Of a stretch of 64,000 nucleotides of DNA, positions 34,861-46,541 are shown in pieces. The translations under genes were made by a program, and so were the position numbers. Within the stretch, counting starts at the first letter, position 1; each line of letters starts with the position of its first letter. The notes beneath the pieces are model-generated. The model did not search any database and had not been told where the DNA came from. It saw only the letters and a program-made list of their open reading frames with translations. Origin of the DNA: Saccharina japonica (Eukaryota; Sar; Phaeophyceae; Laminariales; Laminariaceae); assembly GCA_008828725.1 (NCBI GenBank), contig MEHQ01001715.1, positions 1-64,000 on the forward strand, given 5' to 3'.

Positions 34861-37800
34861 TCCGCGTGGAACTCGTGGCCCAGGCGGACTGTATGGTTCT
34901 GATGTTTTCTACCGGCCGCTTCGTGCAGACCGGTTAGGCGCGAGAGCCTCCACACAAAATATATGCCGGCTCTGACTACGTACGTGAGGTTCCCACAACT
35001 TGCCCCGCGATGCTGAGCACCTTCTTCGCTTTTGCTTGGCGTGTGGTCGCGGGCCATTGATCGAACATCAGTCTCTTAGTCGCTTCGGTTTTTGCGTGTA
35101 ATCGAGGTTTTCAAGGTGTGCGAGTTGACAGTTAAAACCGAGCGCGTCTATCGTGGTGTTCCAGTCTGTGCTCTTCTTGGGGGCGAGGATCGGGGTCGCG
35201 CCCTCCTCACCGGGTCCGAAAAAACGGACATGATCAGCCGCGAGGGAGGCCGACGCGGTTAGGACCGTCCTGTCGTCGTCAGCGTGCTGCACCCTAACCA
35301 TAAGATAGTCATCCACGTACACGGCCGTGAAGAAGGCATCTAACCGCCCCCCCCCTATCGTGTGGTCGAATTTTTGCGTCGGCGGGTACCGGGGGGGGGG
35401 GTGTTCTCATGTTGTGCACGGCCGTAGTCATATGACCATAGACCCTCGCATCCCTACAATGCCGGGACGGAGCGCGTTGGGTTTTCACCAACCAGGCAGA
35501 CATTGCTTGCACCAAGCGCGAAACGCCGTGAGGTATTGGGCGAGTCGCATGGAGGGTGAGCTGCATCCTGCTAAGAACCGCCTCTGAGGTGGACTTGCAT
35601 ATGGACGACAGCTTCAATGAGTTAATTTAATTTCTGGTGTGGCCACTTCCGGAGACAGCAATGGGTTTTACTATGTAACTGCCTCGCGGACGCCTTACCA
35701 TATTAACACTACGTGACTGACAGGGGGGGGGGGGGGGCTCTACGGGAGGGGCCTACCCAATAGGCGTGCGTCCGGCGTGTGTTCTATCTTACACAATTAT
35801 TCGCTACGAGTACTCACAGACACCTTTTTTTGTTTTTTTTCGGGTATTATTATATATTATTTTGTGTTTTTTTGTTTTTTTCTTGTTTCTGTTTTTGTTT
35901 TTTGTTGTTGTTGTTGTTGTTGTTGTTTTTTTTTGCTTGTTTTGGTTGATTGTTTTTTATGTGGGGGGTTGTTGGTTGTTTGTTTTTGTTTTGTTTTTTT
36001 CTTCCTGTTTGTTTGTTTGTTTGTTTGTTTTTTTTTTTTTATCTTGTTTGTTTGTGTGTTCTGTGTTTTTGTTGTTGTTTCTTTTGTTGGTTGTGTGAGT
36101 AGTGGGTTGTTGGTGGTGTGTTTGCGTATGACGTTGTTAATGTATTTGTTGGGGTATAAAGCGGGGTTGAAATGATGCGAGTGGGGGGGGGGGCGGGAAG
36201 AGGGCGCGTGTGGACTGGGGCGATCGGTGGGGTTGCTGGCTGAGTGGGGAGCGGCTGCTGTAGCGTTATGGTTGTGTGGGTTCCGGGTGTGATGAGAGGC
36301 GCTGTCGTAAGCACGGGTGCGGGAGGGGTAACGGGGTGAAACCGGGATAAACGCGCGGGGGATTGGGAGATTCGTGAGGTGGGGGATTGGGGATGCAGCA
36401 GGGCGGGTAGTCGTGTACCGGTGTGACTGCTAGATGCTGCTGATGTGACGTCGGGGAGCAGCGGCCATTGAGCGTGTGTGCGGGCGGTGTGTGAAAAAAG
36501 AACCGGCGGTCGGCGAGAGAGAACGTGTGTGGAAAATAAAAAAAAAGAGAACGCGAAAAGAACGCGAACGGGAAAGCGTCAGGTGCTAAGGCGGTAGGGG
36601 GTAACGGCTTGGGCGAAACGTTGGTGAAAAAGAAAAATGAGAATAAAACGGACGGGGTGAAAAGAACAACGAGAAAACGGCGGGGGCGGTTAGCGGACGT
36701 GAGGGCGATGCGGATAGGTGGTTGGTGACGTGCGTGCGAGCGGGTTGCGACGGGCGCGGGCGCGTGGGCGCGGAGTAGGGAAAGAAAAATAGAATAAAAA
36801 ACGGGAGGAGCACGGGGGGGGAGGGAGAGGGGGGCGGCTCGAGGGGTCACGTGGGGGGTAAAAACGTGTGGGGAACTGGAAAAAAGGTGGGGTGGGGGGA
36901 AAAGAAAAAAGAAAAAAAACGGACGTTGGTGCGGCTGGAGGGGCGGGGGTGTCGAGCTGTCAGTCTCTTGATTTGTCGGGTAGGGTTGTTCGTTGGTACG
37001 GTGAGGTCCCGACTGCGGTATTGGATGTGGAGGGGCGAAGTATAGCAGTAGAAAAGTTGCGATGTGTGAAGCCGTGCGTCGATTTGTGCAGTTCCGGCTG
37101 TTTACCAGTACTGGTGGGGAGCGGTGGTACGGTCGGGCGAGGCGGACACGGGAGGAGAGGTAGTACCGGGAAAAGCCCGGGGAGAGGGTGTTGTCGGCTG
37201 GTTGAGGCGGAGAGGGGAGTAAAAACGCAGCGCGCGTTCTGCGGAAGAAGAAAAAAAACGGCCGGGGGCGGGGGGGACCGCGGCAAACGGGGGGGCAGAC
37301 GGGACCATTCCCTTGTGCGGAACAAAGGTTCTCACCCCGCACAAATGATCTACTCGACCGCCAGCTTTGGTGACCGCCAAAAAAATAACAAAAAAAAACG
37401 GCACCCTGGTTGTCTAGCTCACGCAGCGAGTGGCGTGTTTTACAGCGTCGTTGCCAACCGACGCCAACCCAACCTATAAATATATCAATATTTATATGAC
37501 GGGGGGGGGTGGGTAATCCTTCTTCCCAACGGTCGACGATCTTAACGTGCGCCATCATAGATTTCCCTTCGTTAGTACTCGGGCTGATTGTAACGAAGTA
37601 TGACAATATGAGTGTTCAGCCGCTGCGGCCATGACCCCCCAGGACCCTGGGGACCCCGACCACCCAAATGTCGGCCGAAAGTCGATTACGACCAGGTCCC
37701 CGATTGTGTAACATAAATTGTGGGCTTGGTGTGGGTCTACCCTGACGTTCCGAAGCGCGTCTGATACATCTACCTTGCTCATCCGTATGTGCTCTGCGGG

Positions 37801-38340
37801 GTACTCTTGCCTCAGACGCACGATCTCCAAAAAGGAACTTGGGGGAGGGCTTCTGCGCATAAGCAAGGGGGGACGGCGTCAGGATCTGTGTCTCCGTTCA
37901 GCCCCCCCTTCTTCACTCGGTTTAGCGTTTCGAACGAAAAGTAATTGATGATCCGGACTTTGTGGGTGACGACTGCCCCCAACGGCGACACCCTCACATT
38001 CGGGATTTCATGCGCGCACGACTTGTGTATCACTAGGCATTTTTCGCGCCTAACGTCTTCGCTGAGTTTCGCCCAGATTGCTGGTGGATGCTCGTAGGAG
38101 CTGCGGTGTTTGCCGTATAGTAACGCGTGGCCTAGCTCTACTCTGGTTGCTGCTGCGTGCACCGGTACCCCCCCCGGTGACTATCGTGATAAATTCATCA
38201 ATGGCGCCGTATCTTTTTAGGTCGCCGAAATACCTCTGTATCGGGCGGGGTCTATCGGAGGTGCCACCAGGGAACCCCCCAACGACCGGGCCACGTTCGC
38301 CACGGCTTGTCGATGCTGTCTCATCAGGGTCGTGCAAAAG
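34850..38340 (-). pseudogene. Reverse transcriptase of the Ngaro-like element, split by an insert
   Basis: The upstream part (38.34-37.5 kb) contains VSPLGAVVTHKVRIIN, the catalytic-aspartate motif SKVDVSDALRNVRVDP and the GWSGSPG motif. The downstream part (35.39-34.85 kb) begins before the YVDD box (MYVDDYLMVRVQHADDD, near 35.32 kb) and continues with APKKSTDWNTTIDALGF. The two parts are separated by 2.1 kb of unrelated low-complexity DNA bounded by G-runs (35390-35401 and 37501-37513). At least one more frameshift is evident at about 38.17 kb. Confidence 0.75.
35390..37513. repeat. G/T- and G-rich strand-skewed insert within the RT
   Basis: From about 35.82 to 36.18 kb the plus strand is almost only T and G, including GTT units (35902-35925) and GTTT units (36008-36028). 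From 36.18 to 37.3 kb it is G-rich with A-runs and little C. A run of about 15 G lies at 35723-35737. The 446-codon minus-strand frame is open only because of composition. Several closely spaced G-tracts could form quadruplexes. The ends lie in G-runs of the RT gene. Confidence 0.7.
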
Positions 38341-38740
38341 CCAGCTAACTGTAAGAGCAGGTATTTTCTGGTCTGCGCGTCGAGATTGTTTCTGCCCCGA
38401 CTTGCTCTAGCTGCGCACCACTTATTTACTGTATCTGAGTTCTGAGGTCGATTGCGCCACTCTCCATCAGGAAGCCGCGCGCGTGCTGACCCGCTAACCA
38501 TCCGCGTATCGACCCGATCGGACGTATTCCTGCCTAACTGCTGCCTCGGGGTGCCGACCCGGCACTGCTCCGCTGGCCGGGCATTCGGTCCTGCATTGTG
38601 CGTGTATATCAACGTGCGCCGTTGAGATACTGGTCTCCCGTTCTGACTGGCGGTGTGAACCCAACGACTGCTTGCTGTGGGGTCTGTCTGTTGTAACCGA
38701 AAAAGGGGGTGAACGGCCCCGCGGAAAAAACAAACAAAAA
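38217..38740 (-). pseudogene. Possible gag C-terminal remnant of the Ngaro-like element
   Basis: An open minus-strand frame upstream of the RT includes NNLDAQTRKYLLLQLAGFCTT and SLVAPPIDPARYRGI, with a composition unlike random sequence. Position between A1 and RT suggests the structural protein, but I recognise no zinc knuckle. Confidence 0.3.
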
Positions 38741-38744
38741 ACAC

Positions 38745-39605
38745 GCCTGCTGGTTTGAACTTCTGCGACCTCGGCTCCATCCCGATTTAGCTGGAAGTGG
38801 GGTATCTGGCCCGCTGTTCAGACTGAATGAAAGGTCGAGCTGTGCCTATGGTGTTAGGTCGCGCTCTTTCACTGGCCCCTTTCGTCGATAACACTGTCTG
38901 TCTGACGCTCTGTCAGTCTGTCAGTCTGTGAGTTTGTCTGCCTGTCTATCTGCCTGTCTGTCTGCCTGTCTGTCTGACTGTCTGTCTGCTTGCCTGTCTA
39001 TCTGTCTGTCTGCCTGTCTGTCCGTCTGTATGTATGTCTGTCTGTCTGCCTGTCTTTCGATTTTGCTCGGTGTTGACTGACTCACCATAGAACAGGGGAC
39101 AATACAAAACAAAACTACAACGAGCCTTCTGCGCGGTCGCTACTGACGACGCGCGCCTGAACAGAGGGGTATCTGACCCTCTGCTCCTGCTGCTGAGTGA
39201 GCCTTCCGCGGAAAACGCAACTGACGAGTCGCGCGGAAAAAAGGAAAGAGGGGCTGACTGGCCCTCTACTCTCGCTCCTGGGTACGAGTGGTACGAGCGT
39301 TCGGTGTAAGAGGTACTGCCGCGATATACGTCCGAACGGGGTTGAACTGGCCCTCTACTCGTACCCCGCCTGCTGGTTTGAACTTCTGCGACCTCGGTTC
39401 TGTCCCGATTTAGCTGGAAATGGAGTATCTGGCCCGCTGTTCAATCGGGAAGGTCGAGCTGTGCCTATGGTGGTAGGTCGAGCTGTTCCACTGGTCCCTT
39501 TCTTCAAACATACTGTATGTTTGTCTGTCTGTCTGTCTGCCTGTCTGCCTGCCTGCCTGCCTGTCTGTTTGTCTGTCTGTCTTTCTGTCTGTCTGTCTGT
39601 TTGCC

Positions 39606-39675
<70 letters not shown>

Positions 39676-39677
39676 CG

Positions 39678-39715
<38 letters not shown>

Positions 39716-40099
39716 CCTGCCTGCGTGCCTGTTGGCCTACCTGTCTGCCTGTCTGTCGGCTTGCCTGTCTATCTGCCTGCCTGTCTGTCTATTTTGCTCG
39801 GTGTTGACTGGCTCACCATAGAACAGGGGCAAAAAACAAACCAAAAACAAAAACAAAACGAGCCTTCTGCGCGCTCGCTTTAACTGGCCCTCTACTCGTA
39901 CCCCGCCTACTGTTTGGAACTTCTGCGACCTCAGCGCTGCTGGAAGTGAGGTATCTGGCCCGTTGATCAGTCTGAAAGGTCGAGCTGTGCCGATGGTGGT
40001 ATATAGGTCGAGCTTCCGCTGGTCCCTTTCTTCGATGACACTGCTGTCTGTTGTCTGTCAGTCTGTCAGTCAATCTGTTTGTCTGTCTGCCTGTCTGCC

Positions 40100-40152
<53 letters not shown>

Positions 40153-40290
40153 GCCTGGCTGCCTGGCTGTCCGTCTGTCTGCCTGTCTGCCTGCCTGCCT
40201 GTCTGCCTGCCTGCCTGTCTGCCTGCCTGCCTGTCTGACTGTCTGCTTGTCTGTCTATTTGCTCGGTGTTGACTGACTCACCATAGAACA
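38745..40290. repeat. Composite satellite: ~540-620-bp unit containing CTGT tetranucleotide arrays
   Basis: Three copies (starting about 38745, 39367 and 39903) each contain GCCTGCTGGTTTGAACTTCT or a variant, a GGTCGAGCTGTGCC..ATGGTG block, a long CTGT/CTGC tetranucleotide array (38.89-39.06, 39.52-39.80, 40.04-40.26 kb) and the end block TCGGTGTTGACTGACTCACC-ATAGAACAG. Unit length varies mainly with the tetranucleotide array. The block interrupts the 5' part of the Ngaro-like element. Confidence 0.8.
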
Positions 40291-40424
40291 GGTTCGCTGG
40301 GCCTCCGAGATCCTCCGCGCCTTCCCCGGCCCCGGTCGACGACGATAGGGGACCAGCCGGCCAACCCACCTTCCGATGGGGCGTCGCCACTGCCGGCAGC
40401 CCCACCCGGGTTGACGCTCGCCAT
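40278..40424 (-). pseudogene. First ORF start of the Ngaro-like element (48 codons)
   Basis: Immediately inside repeat A1 an ATG opens a frame beginning MASVNPGGAAGSGDAPSEGG. It stops at TGA exactly where the satellite block begins (CTATGGTGAGT). This fits a gag start cut by the satellite; alternatively the GTGAGT could be a splice donor. Confidence 0.35.
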
Positions 40425-40449
40425 CTAGGGCTACCACAAAAGAACGAGA

Positions 40450-40796
40450 CGGCCAAGCGTCACGACTAAAAGTCGATCAAATTCAAGTTGGTGCTGCTGT
40501 TCCGTACAGCAGAGCACTGCTGGTACGCTATATCCTCCGTCCCCAGCCAAGCGACCACCGACGTGCCGGCTCTGCCTTCTCCCTGAACTTCTACTCCGAC
40601 ACTCTCGTGGGTGCCCTCGCTCTCGTAGGCCACGTATACGAGACTGGTGCAACACGAGGTATACGAGACTGGTGCAACATGAGGTATTGGTCGGTAGACT
40701 GTTTGTACACTGATTTCCCGTTACTCGCATTGATAACCGATAACCCCAATCCCATTCACGCCTCCACAAACTCCGCATTCCTACGTAAAACTACAT
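40450..40796 (-). repeat. Split direct repeat A1 (5' terminus of the Ngaro-like element)
   Basis: This is nearly identical to A2 (32342-32736), apart from a ~50-base deletion and scattered substitutions. The shared sequence ends at GTAAAACTACAT, after which 40797 onward is unrelated to the element. Confidence 0.85.
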
Positions 40797-42784
40797 GTAT
40801 GCTGTGTCGTCTGCAACGAACACATTGTCAGCAATCCGTGGAGCAGAGAATGCTGACTGCATACCAATGCAGGCCTGCACGGATATGAGGAAACGAAGAA
40901 GAGCAAGTAGGACGGCGAAGGAGAAGAGAAGGGGAGGGTGGAGGGATAGTTGAGGGCAATGAGACGATGCAGAAAGGAACGGGGGGGACAAAGGCATACT
41001 ACGTGTAACCACACCCGTGCAACGCTTTCCTCCGATCGACGCGCCTCCTATCCATGCCGTGCATGAGCACGTATGCCTTCGAGCGCTTAATGTACTAGAT
41101 ACAGCGGTACAGGGCATAAAATAACAACTAGGCGAAAAAGAAAGCCAGGCTGAGATTTGGAGTAAAATAAGAAATTCGAGAGACGTTATCTTGACATTAG
41201 TGTGGAAAGTAGGAGTTTCCTAACGGAAAAAAAGGTGAGACAAACAGAGTGATATAAGAAAGAGGAGGATAACTTCAACAAAATATAGCTACGTTCAGCA
41301 GTATTACAGCAGCTATCGCTACAACATGAAAAATCCGGGCGGCGAAGGAGCAATCGAAGGGGGGGAGGAAAGGAGGGGGGAGCAGTGGAGGGTTGGCGAG
41401 AATGAGGATACAGGAAGGCCAGAGAGCGGGCGACCTCAAGCATATTTTGCTCGCTTCCGCAGCCGCCCAAAAATGCCGCGCGCAAGATATCGCGGGTAGA
41501 CGGTATATATATTCTAAGACTACACACGCATCGATCGTTCCACGTACTCGTAACGTAAAGTGAAAGAGATTGGAAAAATAAAAATGTGCACTTACCGTGC
41601 AACGCTTTCCCGCGAGCAACGCGCCATCTATCCACCAAGCCACGCTTGAGTTCCAGCCCATCTCTCCCGGGGCGTCTATCATCAGTAGTTAGTGTTCCAG
41701 AGACGGTGTTTTCGTTTTTGCGATAGAATAATACAAATATGAAGCTCGAAATCGAACCGTATAGCAAACGACCTTTTGATTGTGCAAAATTGGCATGGTC
41801 TCTAAATTCAAGATGTTATCCATGCAGCAAGCAAGCAGCAGCATCAACAGCAGCAGCAGCAGCACGATCGATGCGTTGGATGGTGACACAGCGACGTTGC
41901 TTCGCGTCCGACGACCAGCCGATGACCGGTGCGTCTCTCTGTCGCCAAACTACAGTCGGCTGGCGAGGGATCGGGACTAGACACAAAGGGAAGCGCACTC
42001 GGCGCGCGCCTGTCCGTAATCGTAGGCTTTACAGCAGCAGCAGCAGCAGCAGTAGTCAGTCAACGCTCGGGTCCTTCGTTGTGTCAAAATACGAAATACT
42101 AAGACAGGTCGACTCGAGCGCACCCGGCGCGTCGCCGCCAGACCAGAGGCAGCCAGCGTGGATTCGGACGCTTGGGTTCTACGTCCAGTACAGCGCACTC
42201 GGCGCGTCTCTTCGCGGCGCCAGACCACAACAACAGCAACTGTTCTCGGCGTGGCATGTACTCATACACGTGGTGGCGAGGCGTCGTGGCTTGCTTTCAT
42301 GCCATGCAACCGTGGTGGCCTGCTTTGCTTTCATGTCACATGTCACCACAGACATCAGGAACCCCCACCCCCTATTTCCAGTGACTTTAGGAGCTGGGTT
42401 ATGTCAAGCAACTAAAACGTTTTTCCCGGTGACTTTAGGAACTGGGTTATTCCCAGTGACTTCAAGAACTGGGTTATGTCAGGCAAATGAATTTTTTTCC
42501 TATCATCCCCCCGTTTTTTTTACATTTATCCAAGTAACTTATTACGGCTCTGAAGCCTGTCCCCCCCCTGACCAGCCCGTTGTAGTCAGTTGTGCACTTA
42601 CACCAGTACATTGTTTGCGTATCTTGTTTACTGACGGTTTTCAAAATCCAAACCTTCCCGAGCGGCCTTAAAACTGCTCTATTCAGACCTTAATCGCCCA
42701 GTTGTGTACTGAAAATCAGACATTTTATGAGGATCATTTGGTTCTCCAACGACGTGCAAGATCTGAACTTTCAACGAGTACCTG
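40797..42784. other. Repeat-derived flank between the two retrotransposons
   Basis: Two related blocks at about 40.9-41.1 and 41.3-41.65 kb share a purine-rich part and GTGCAACGCTTTCC, a tandem duplication of roughly 550-590 bp. At 42.05-42.27 kb a block matches 55.87-56.0 kb in inverted orientation (CGCGTCGCCGCCAGACCAGA). Three short repeats around GTGACTTTAGGAACTGGGTT lie at 42.38-42.48 kb, and CAG units at 41.83-41.86 and 42.03-42.05 kb. A 310-codon ATG frame (41739-42671) spans these repeats and is not considered a gene. Confidence 0.5.
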
Positions 42785-42789
42785 CTGTC
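42785..42789. repeat. Target site duplication of the copia element, left
   Basis: CTGTC immediately precedes the left LTR and is repeated exactly at 48829-48833 after the right LTR, the 5-bp duplication expected for Ty1/copia integration. Confidence 0.85.
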
Positions 42790-43244
42790 TATTCAATTGA
42801 CAGTGATGATCAGGAGACGAAGTGGCACCAATAGCCCCGAGCTGTGAGCCCAGACAAGTACTGCCCTATGCAGTCTGTCCCAGAGAAAAGAAGATGATGT
42901 GTTTATGTCTTGAATATTACAGCAGTACCCAAGGGAACACGAGGAGAAGAGGGTTTGGAGTGGGTGCAGGTTGGAGTGAGATGAGGTGGGAGCGCGAGCT
43001 CCTACCCATCACGATTGCCCACCAACCACAATCCCTCGCACGTTCCCGAACCACAAACCGAGGTCCAATACGGGCCACAAATCAACAATTCTCACTTCCA
43101 GAATAGCCCGCAATGTCCCGTTCCCTATAGTCAATGGACTTTCCACATACCAGGTAATGTTTATGGGCTACTGTAAATCCCGTACTGCCGCAAGCGGAGC
43201 GGCCGATCCGCCACACTGTTAGTGGATATAACCTATAACGAACA
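42790..43244 (-). repeat. Copia 3' LTR
   Basis: 455 bp, matching the 5' LTR with about 15 substitutions and several single-base indels. It is flanked on its outer side by CTGTC and inside by the polypurine tract. Confidence 0.9.
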
Positions 43245-43377
43245 CCCTCCCTTGGTGAATCCACTACATGCCTGTGCGGGGACACCGCGGGTATCGGCAA
43301 AACTAGATCGAAGCGCTTACTATGAAAGCCTACCTCATATAATATATTCCACTAGAATATCAGGAAATTATTGAAAC

Positions 43378-44565
43378 CTAACCCCTACCCAAAAGGAAAT
43401 TGCGGTGCCTCTCGAAACTCTCTTCACCAATCGCTTTCGTTAGGATATTCGCATGCTGATCTTCCGACCGAAGATACTGCACAGAGATATCACAACTGGA
43501 AACCAACTCCCCCAGAAAATGGTACCGTACGTCAATGTGCTTACTGTTGGACGAGCTCAAGGGGTTCTTAGCTAGGTCTATCGCCCCCTTATTATCCTCG
43601 TACACGCCAATGCTCATCGGCCCCAGACAGGGCATCAGAAACGCCAGTATCCCCCTCACATACAAGGCCTCCTTGACCCCGTCTGCCATTGCTACGTACT
43701 CTGCCTCAGTGGTAGATAGGGTGACGCATTTCTGCGTCCTAGAGAACCAAGACACTAGCGTACCCCCGCAGCAAACTGCAACACCAGAAACAGAACGCCT
43801 GTCCTCAACCTTATGGACGTAGTCTGCGTCCACGTATGTCTCCAAATCAAACTCCATCTGAACAGAAGCCCCGTCGCTATCCCTCCGGAAAGTTAACCCT
43901 AACTCCGACGTGGCATTCAGATACTCGAGAATCTTCTGCGCCGCCTTGTAGTGAATCGGTTTGTGGTCACGTGAAAACCGTGCGATTGCCCGAACCGCAT
44001 TTGCGATATCGGGTCTCGTCTGGTTCGCGATCCACATCAGGCTCCCCACGATCTCACGGAACGGTACATCCACCACAGTTTCCTCCTCGCTTAAGGGCCT
44101 GTGGTCCAAGGAAGGGATAGCGGGGATGGGGCTGGACTTTGAAACACCAAAACGATTCAGTACACTCCGAATGAACTGAGTCTGAGAAATCTCCAAAGTC
44201 CCTTTCTCCCGGTCCCTCTTGTACTCGCTGCCCATGTACCATTCTACCTTTCCGAGATGTTTGGTGGGAAATCTCTGGTTGAGGGCACTGACCACTACTT
44301 CAGTTACCACCTCATTAGCTGCAATCTCAATGTCGTCCACATGGAAGACCATCATCGCCACAACGTCACCAGCAACCACAAAACGAAACACACAAGGATC
44401 TATCAAGCATTGCTCGAAACCACACTCTACCAGGGTTGACGACAACAGCTGATACCTCGCTTGACCACTCTGCTTCAAGATGTGAAGGGCTTTGTTGAGA
44501 AGCACCACCTTACCAGATACTGATCCACAACCGGGGGGCAGACGTGAGTACATATCGGTGTCCAA
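43378..44565 (-). pseudogene. Copia reverse transcriptase (C-terminal part) and RNase H
   Basis: A 395-codon open segment includes the RT core FHVDDIEIA (aspartates at residues 77-78), the QTRPDIANAV region, and RNase H motifs YVDADY, STTEAEYVAMADG, YEDNKGAIDLA and KHIDVRYHF, ending with ILTK. It is the downstream part of the polyprotein, separated from the upstream RT segment by a TAA at 44584-44586 in the same frame. Apart from that stop, this stretch appears intact. The enzyme would make and process cDNA in virus-like particles. Confidence 0.88.
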
Positions 44566-44583
44566 CTCAGACAGGATGAAAGC

Positions 44584-45573
44584 TTAATCTGCATCTAAGT
44601 GCCTCAGGTCCCAGTCTAGCTTACACGCCATCGCCGCTACCAACCTGTTAGAGGTAGCAGAGGCCGTAGGGGTAAACGTCTCAAAGTAGTCTACTCCCTC
44701 TACCTGGCTGTAACCCATAGCTACCATGCGGGACTTTGCCCTGTCAACCATACCATGCGAATCTCCCTTCCACATATACAGCCACTTGGCGTCTACGATG
44801 TTGCACCCCCCAGGAATTTCAGTCACTTCCGCAAAGGTTCCGGCCGCCAAAAGCCCATCGAACTCCTTCGTCATCGCCTCCATCCACACGTCGGAGTACT
44901 CCGACGAGCACGCCGCGGGGTACGAGACTGGCTCCGGTCCCGCTTCCCGGACGAGGTATTTATGTAACTCGCCCGGAATACGGGTAAGATCCTGTACCGC
45001 CAGACGCCCATGGATTAGTTTCCCCCCTTCATCGGGCCCGAACATACTCACCAGGCCAGTTTCATCTTGATTGAGCGCTCGCGTCTGCGCCCTAGTTCGC
45101 CCAAGCTTCTCGCCACCTCTGAACCCTAGCAGGCTCGACTCGAGTTGACACGCCCCAGTCCGCGCCATCGTAGGAACCGGATCGCTCTCGTCCGATGACG
45201 TTGTCTCGCTCTCCTCTACTAACAGGTCGCCGTCGACAGACGGTTCGCTGCCCACCGACGACACAGAATCACCTGGTGGGCGAATAGTGACGTCGGGGGC
45301 TGGCAGACTTTCACCGTCTACATAACCTGGTTCACCTTGGCCACCATGGCCTACACTCCCCGCTGGAGGGGCCACTCGACGCTGATGGGGGATTCCCCTC
45401 CCAAGCAGTGGCAATTGAGTCGGTGGGCCAGAATCGAATTCATCTAGCCCTCCCGGCTCCGGCGTCCCTCCCAGCTCTGACGCCCCTCCCAGCTCTGGCG
45501 TCTCTCCCAGCTCTGGCGCCCCTGCCAGTTCCGGCGATGCCGGCTGTTGCAGTTGCACCGGCGGCACCCCCAT
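44584..45573 (-). pseudogene. Copia integrase-RT linker and N-terminal RT
   Basis: This open segment of 329 codons runs from a low-complexity linker (ELGGTPEPGG-type repeats, acidic S/D/E stretch) into the RT N-terminus with WMEAMTKEFDGLL, VDAKWLYMWK, RMVAMGYSQVEGVDYFETF and LDWDLRHLDAD. It ends at TAA directly after DAD, where copia polyproteins normally continue into the next RT motif. It overlaps the integrase segment in another frame at 45444-45573, indicating a frameshift. Confidence 0.85.
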
Positions 45574-46511
45574 AACCGGTGGTGCCTGCTGTTGCAGGTG
45601 ACGTCCCTTGTTTCTACCACTTTGTTCGCCCGCGTCAGCATGCGCAATGAATCACGGGGGTGGACGATGCCTGGCCCGAGGTAGAACCTACTCTCGCACC
45701 TGGGGAACGACTTTGACGGGCAGTTCCAACGACAACACCCCGGACGAAGAAACGGGTGCGGTGACGCAGGTGCAGCCTTACCATGCCACATGTCGTGCGG
45801 CGACTTGTTACCCGGGTTGGACGTAGTCTCGGTGCAGTTCAGGGCCGCACACGCCCAGTGTACAGCGTCAGCCCATAGGGTCTCCAACGGTGGTAGTTCG
45901 ACGTGTGGGAAGAGGATGGGGGCTTTGACGCGAGCAGCAAGCGCCGAGTTTTGGATGATACCGAGGGCTCGCTCGGCAACGCCGTTTAGCTCTGGACACT
46001 TCGCGTTGGTGAATTCCTGTTTGATGCAATACTGCCGGCACACGTTTCCGAACTCCCCACTAAAAAACTCTCCCCAATTATCAGACCTTACTCTCTCTAC
46101 TTCCGACGGTACACCATCCGCACGTACATCAGCCAAAAACATCCTAAATGCGTCAGCAGCATCGGATTTACGCTCGAGGAAGTATACCCAAGAGTACCGG
46201 GTAAAATCATCCTTCACTATCATCACGTACTTCTTACCAAGAAACGAGGGAACACTCTTAGAGCCACTCAGATCCACGAAAACTCTTCCTAGCTTCTCTG
46301 TCGCGCGTGATTTTGTACTGTTAGCGATCGGCTTACGGTATCCCTTGGCCATAGAACAACCAGTGCATGGTCTCAACCTACCTAGCAGCTCTACACCTAG
46401 TGATTTCGCAGTCTCTCTTAACCAAACTTCGTTAGCATGGCGGTGCACGCAGTTGAAAAAGTTGATGTCTACAGGAGTCTCATGCGAGTCCGCGCTACCA
46501 GGGGCTACCAC
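45444..46511 (-). pseudogene. Copia integrase
   Basis: The zinc-binding part ends in PCTGC (residues 48-52). The catalytic core shows VFVDLSG (D80), RSDNWGE (D144) and NGVAER (E180), with exactly 35 residues between D144 and E180, the D,D(35)E arrangement. The C-terminal region degrades into repeated RQSWEGRQSWEG after a frameshift. Integrase would insert the cDNA; the matching 5-bp target duplication shows this copy entered by that route. Confidence 0.88.
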
Positions 46512-46541
46512 GGGGAACGCTAGACGATCCGAATCAGCAAG

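Larger units (their letters stand above)
32096..40796 (-). mobile_element. Ngaro/PAT-like tyrosine-recombinase retrotransposon, degraded
   Basis: On the minus strand the order is A1 (40796-40450), gag-like remnants, reverse transcriptase, RNase H, tyrosine recombinase, B1 (32983-32737), A2 (32736-32342), B2 (32341-32096). A1 equals A2 and B1 equals B2. This split direct repeat layout defines PAT/Ngaro-type members of the DIRS order and differs from LTR elements. Such elements integrate by recombination without a target duplication, and none is seen. The coding part carries frameshifts and stops, a 2.1-kb insert within RT (35.40-37.50 kb) and a satellite block (38.74-40.29 kb). The intact ancestor would have been roughly 5-6 kb. 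Confidence 0.85.

Noticed and set aside
36266..37606. 446-codon open frame on the minus strand
   Set aside because: Apart from its first ~30 codons, which are RT sequence, it consists of Pro/Ser/Phe-rich text produced by a strand-skewed low-complexity insert; another long frame overlaps it.
39197..39883. 228-codon frame with CLSV repeats
   Set aside because: It is a direct translation of the CTGT tetranucleotide array; all three frames stay open there.
38890..40260. CRISPR-like repeated array
   Set aside because: The repeats are contiguous tetranucleotides without unique spacers; this is a satellite in a eukaryotic retroelement.
41739..42671. 310-codon ATG frame
   Set aside because: It spans CAG repeats and pieces of dispersed elements found elsewhere in other frames and orientations; no domain is recognisable.
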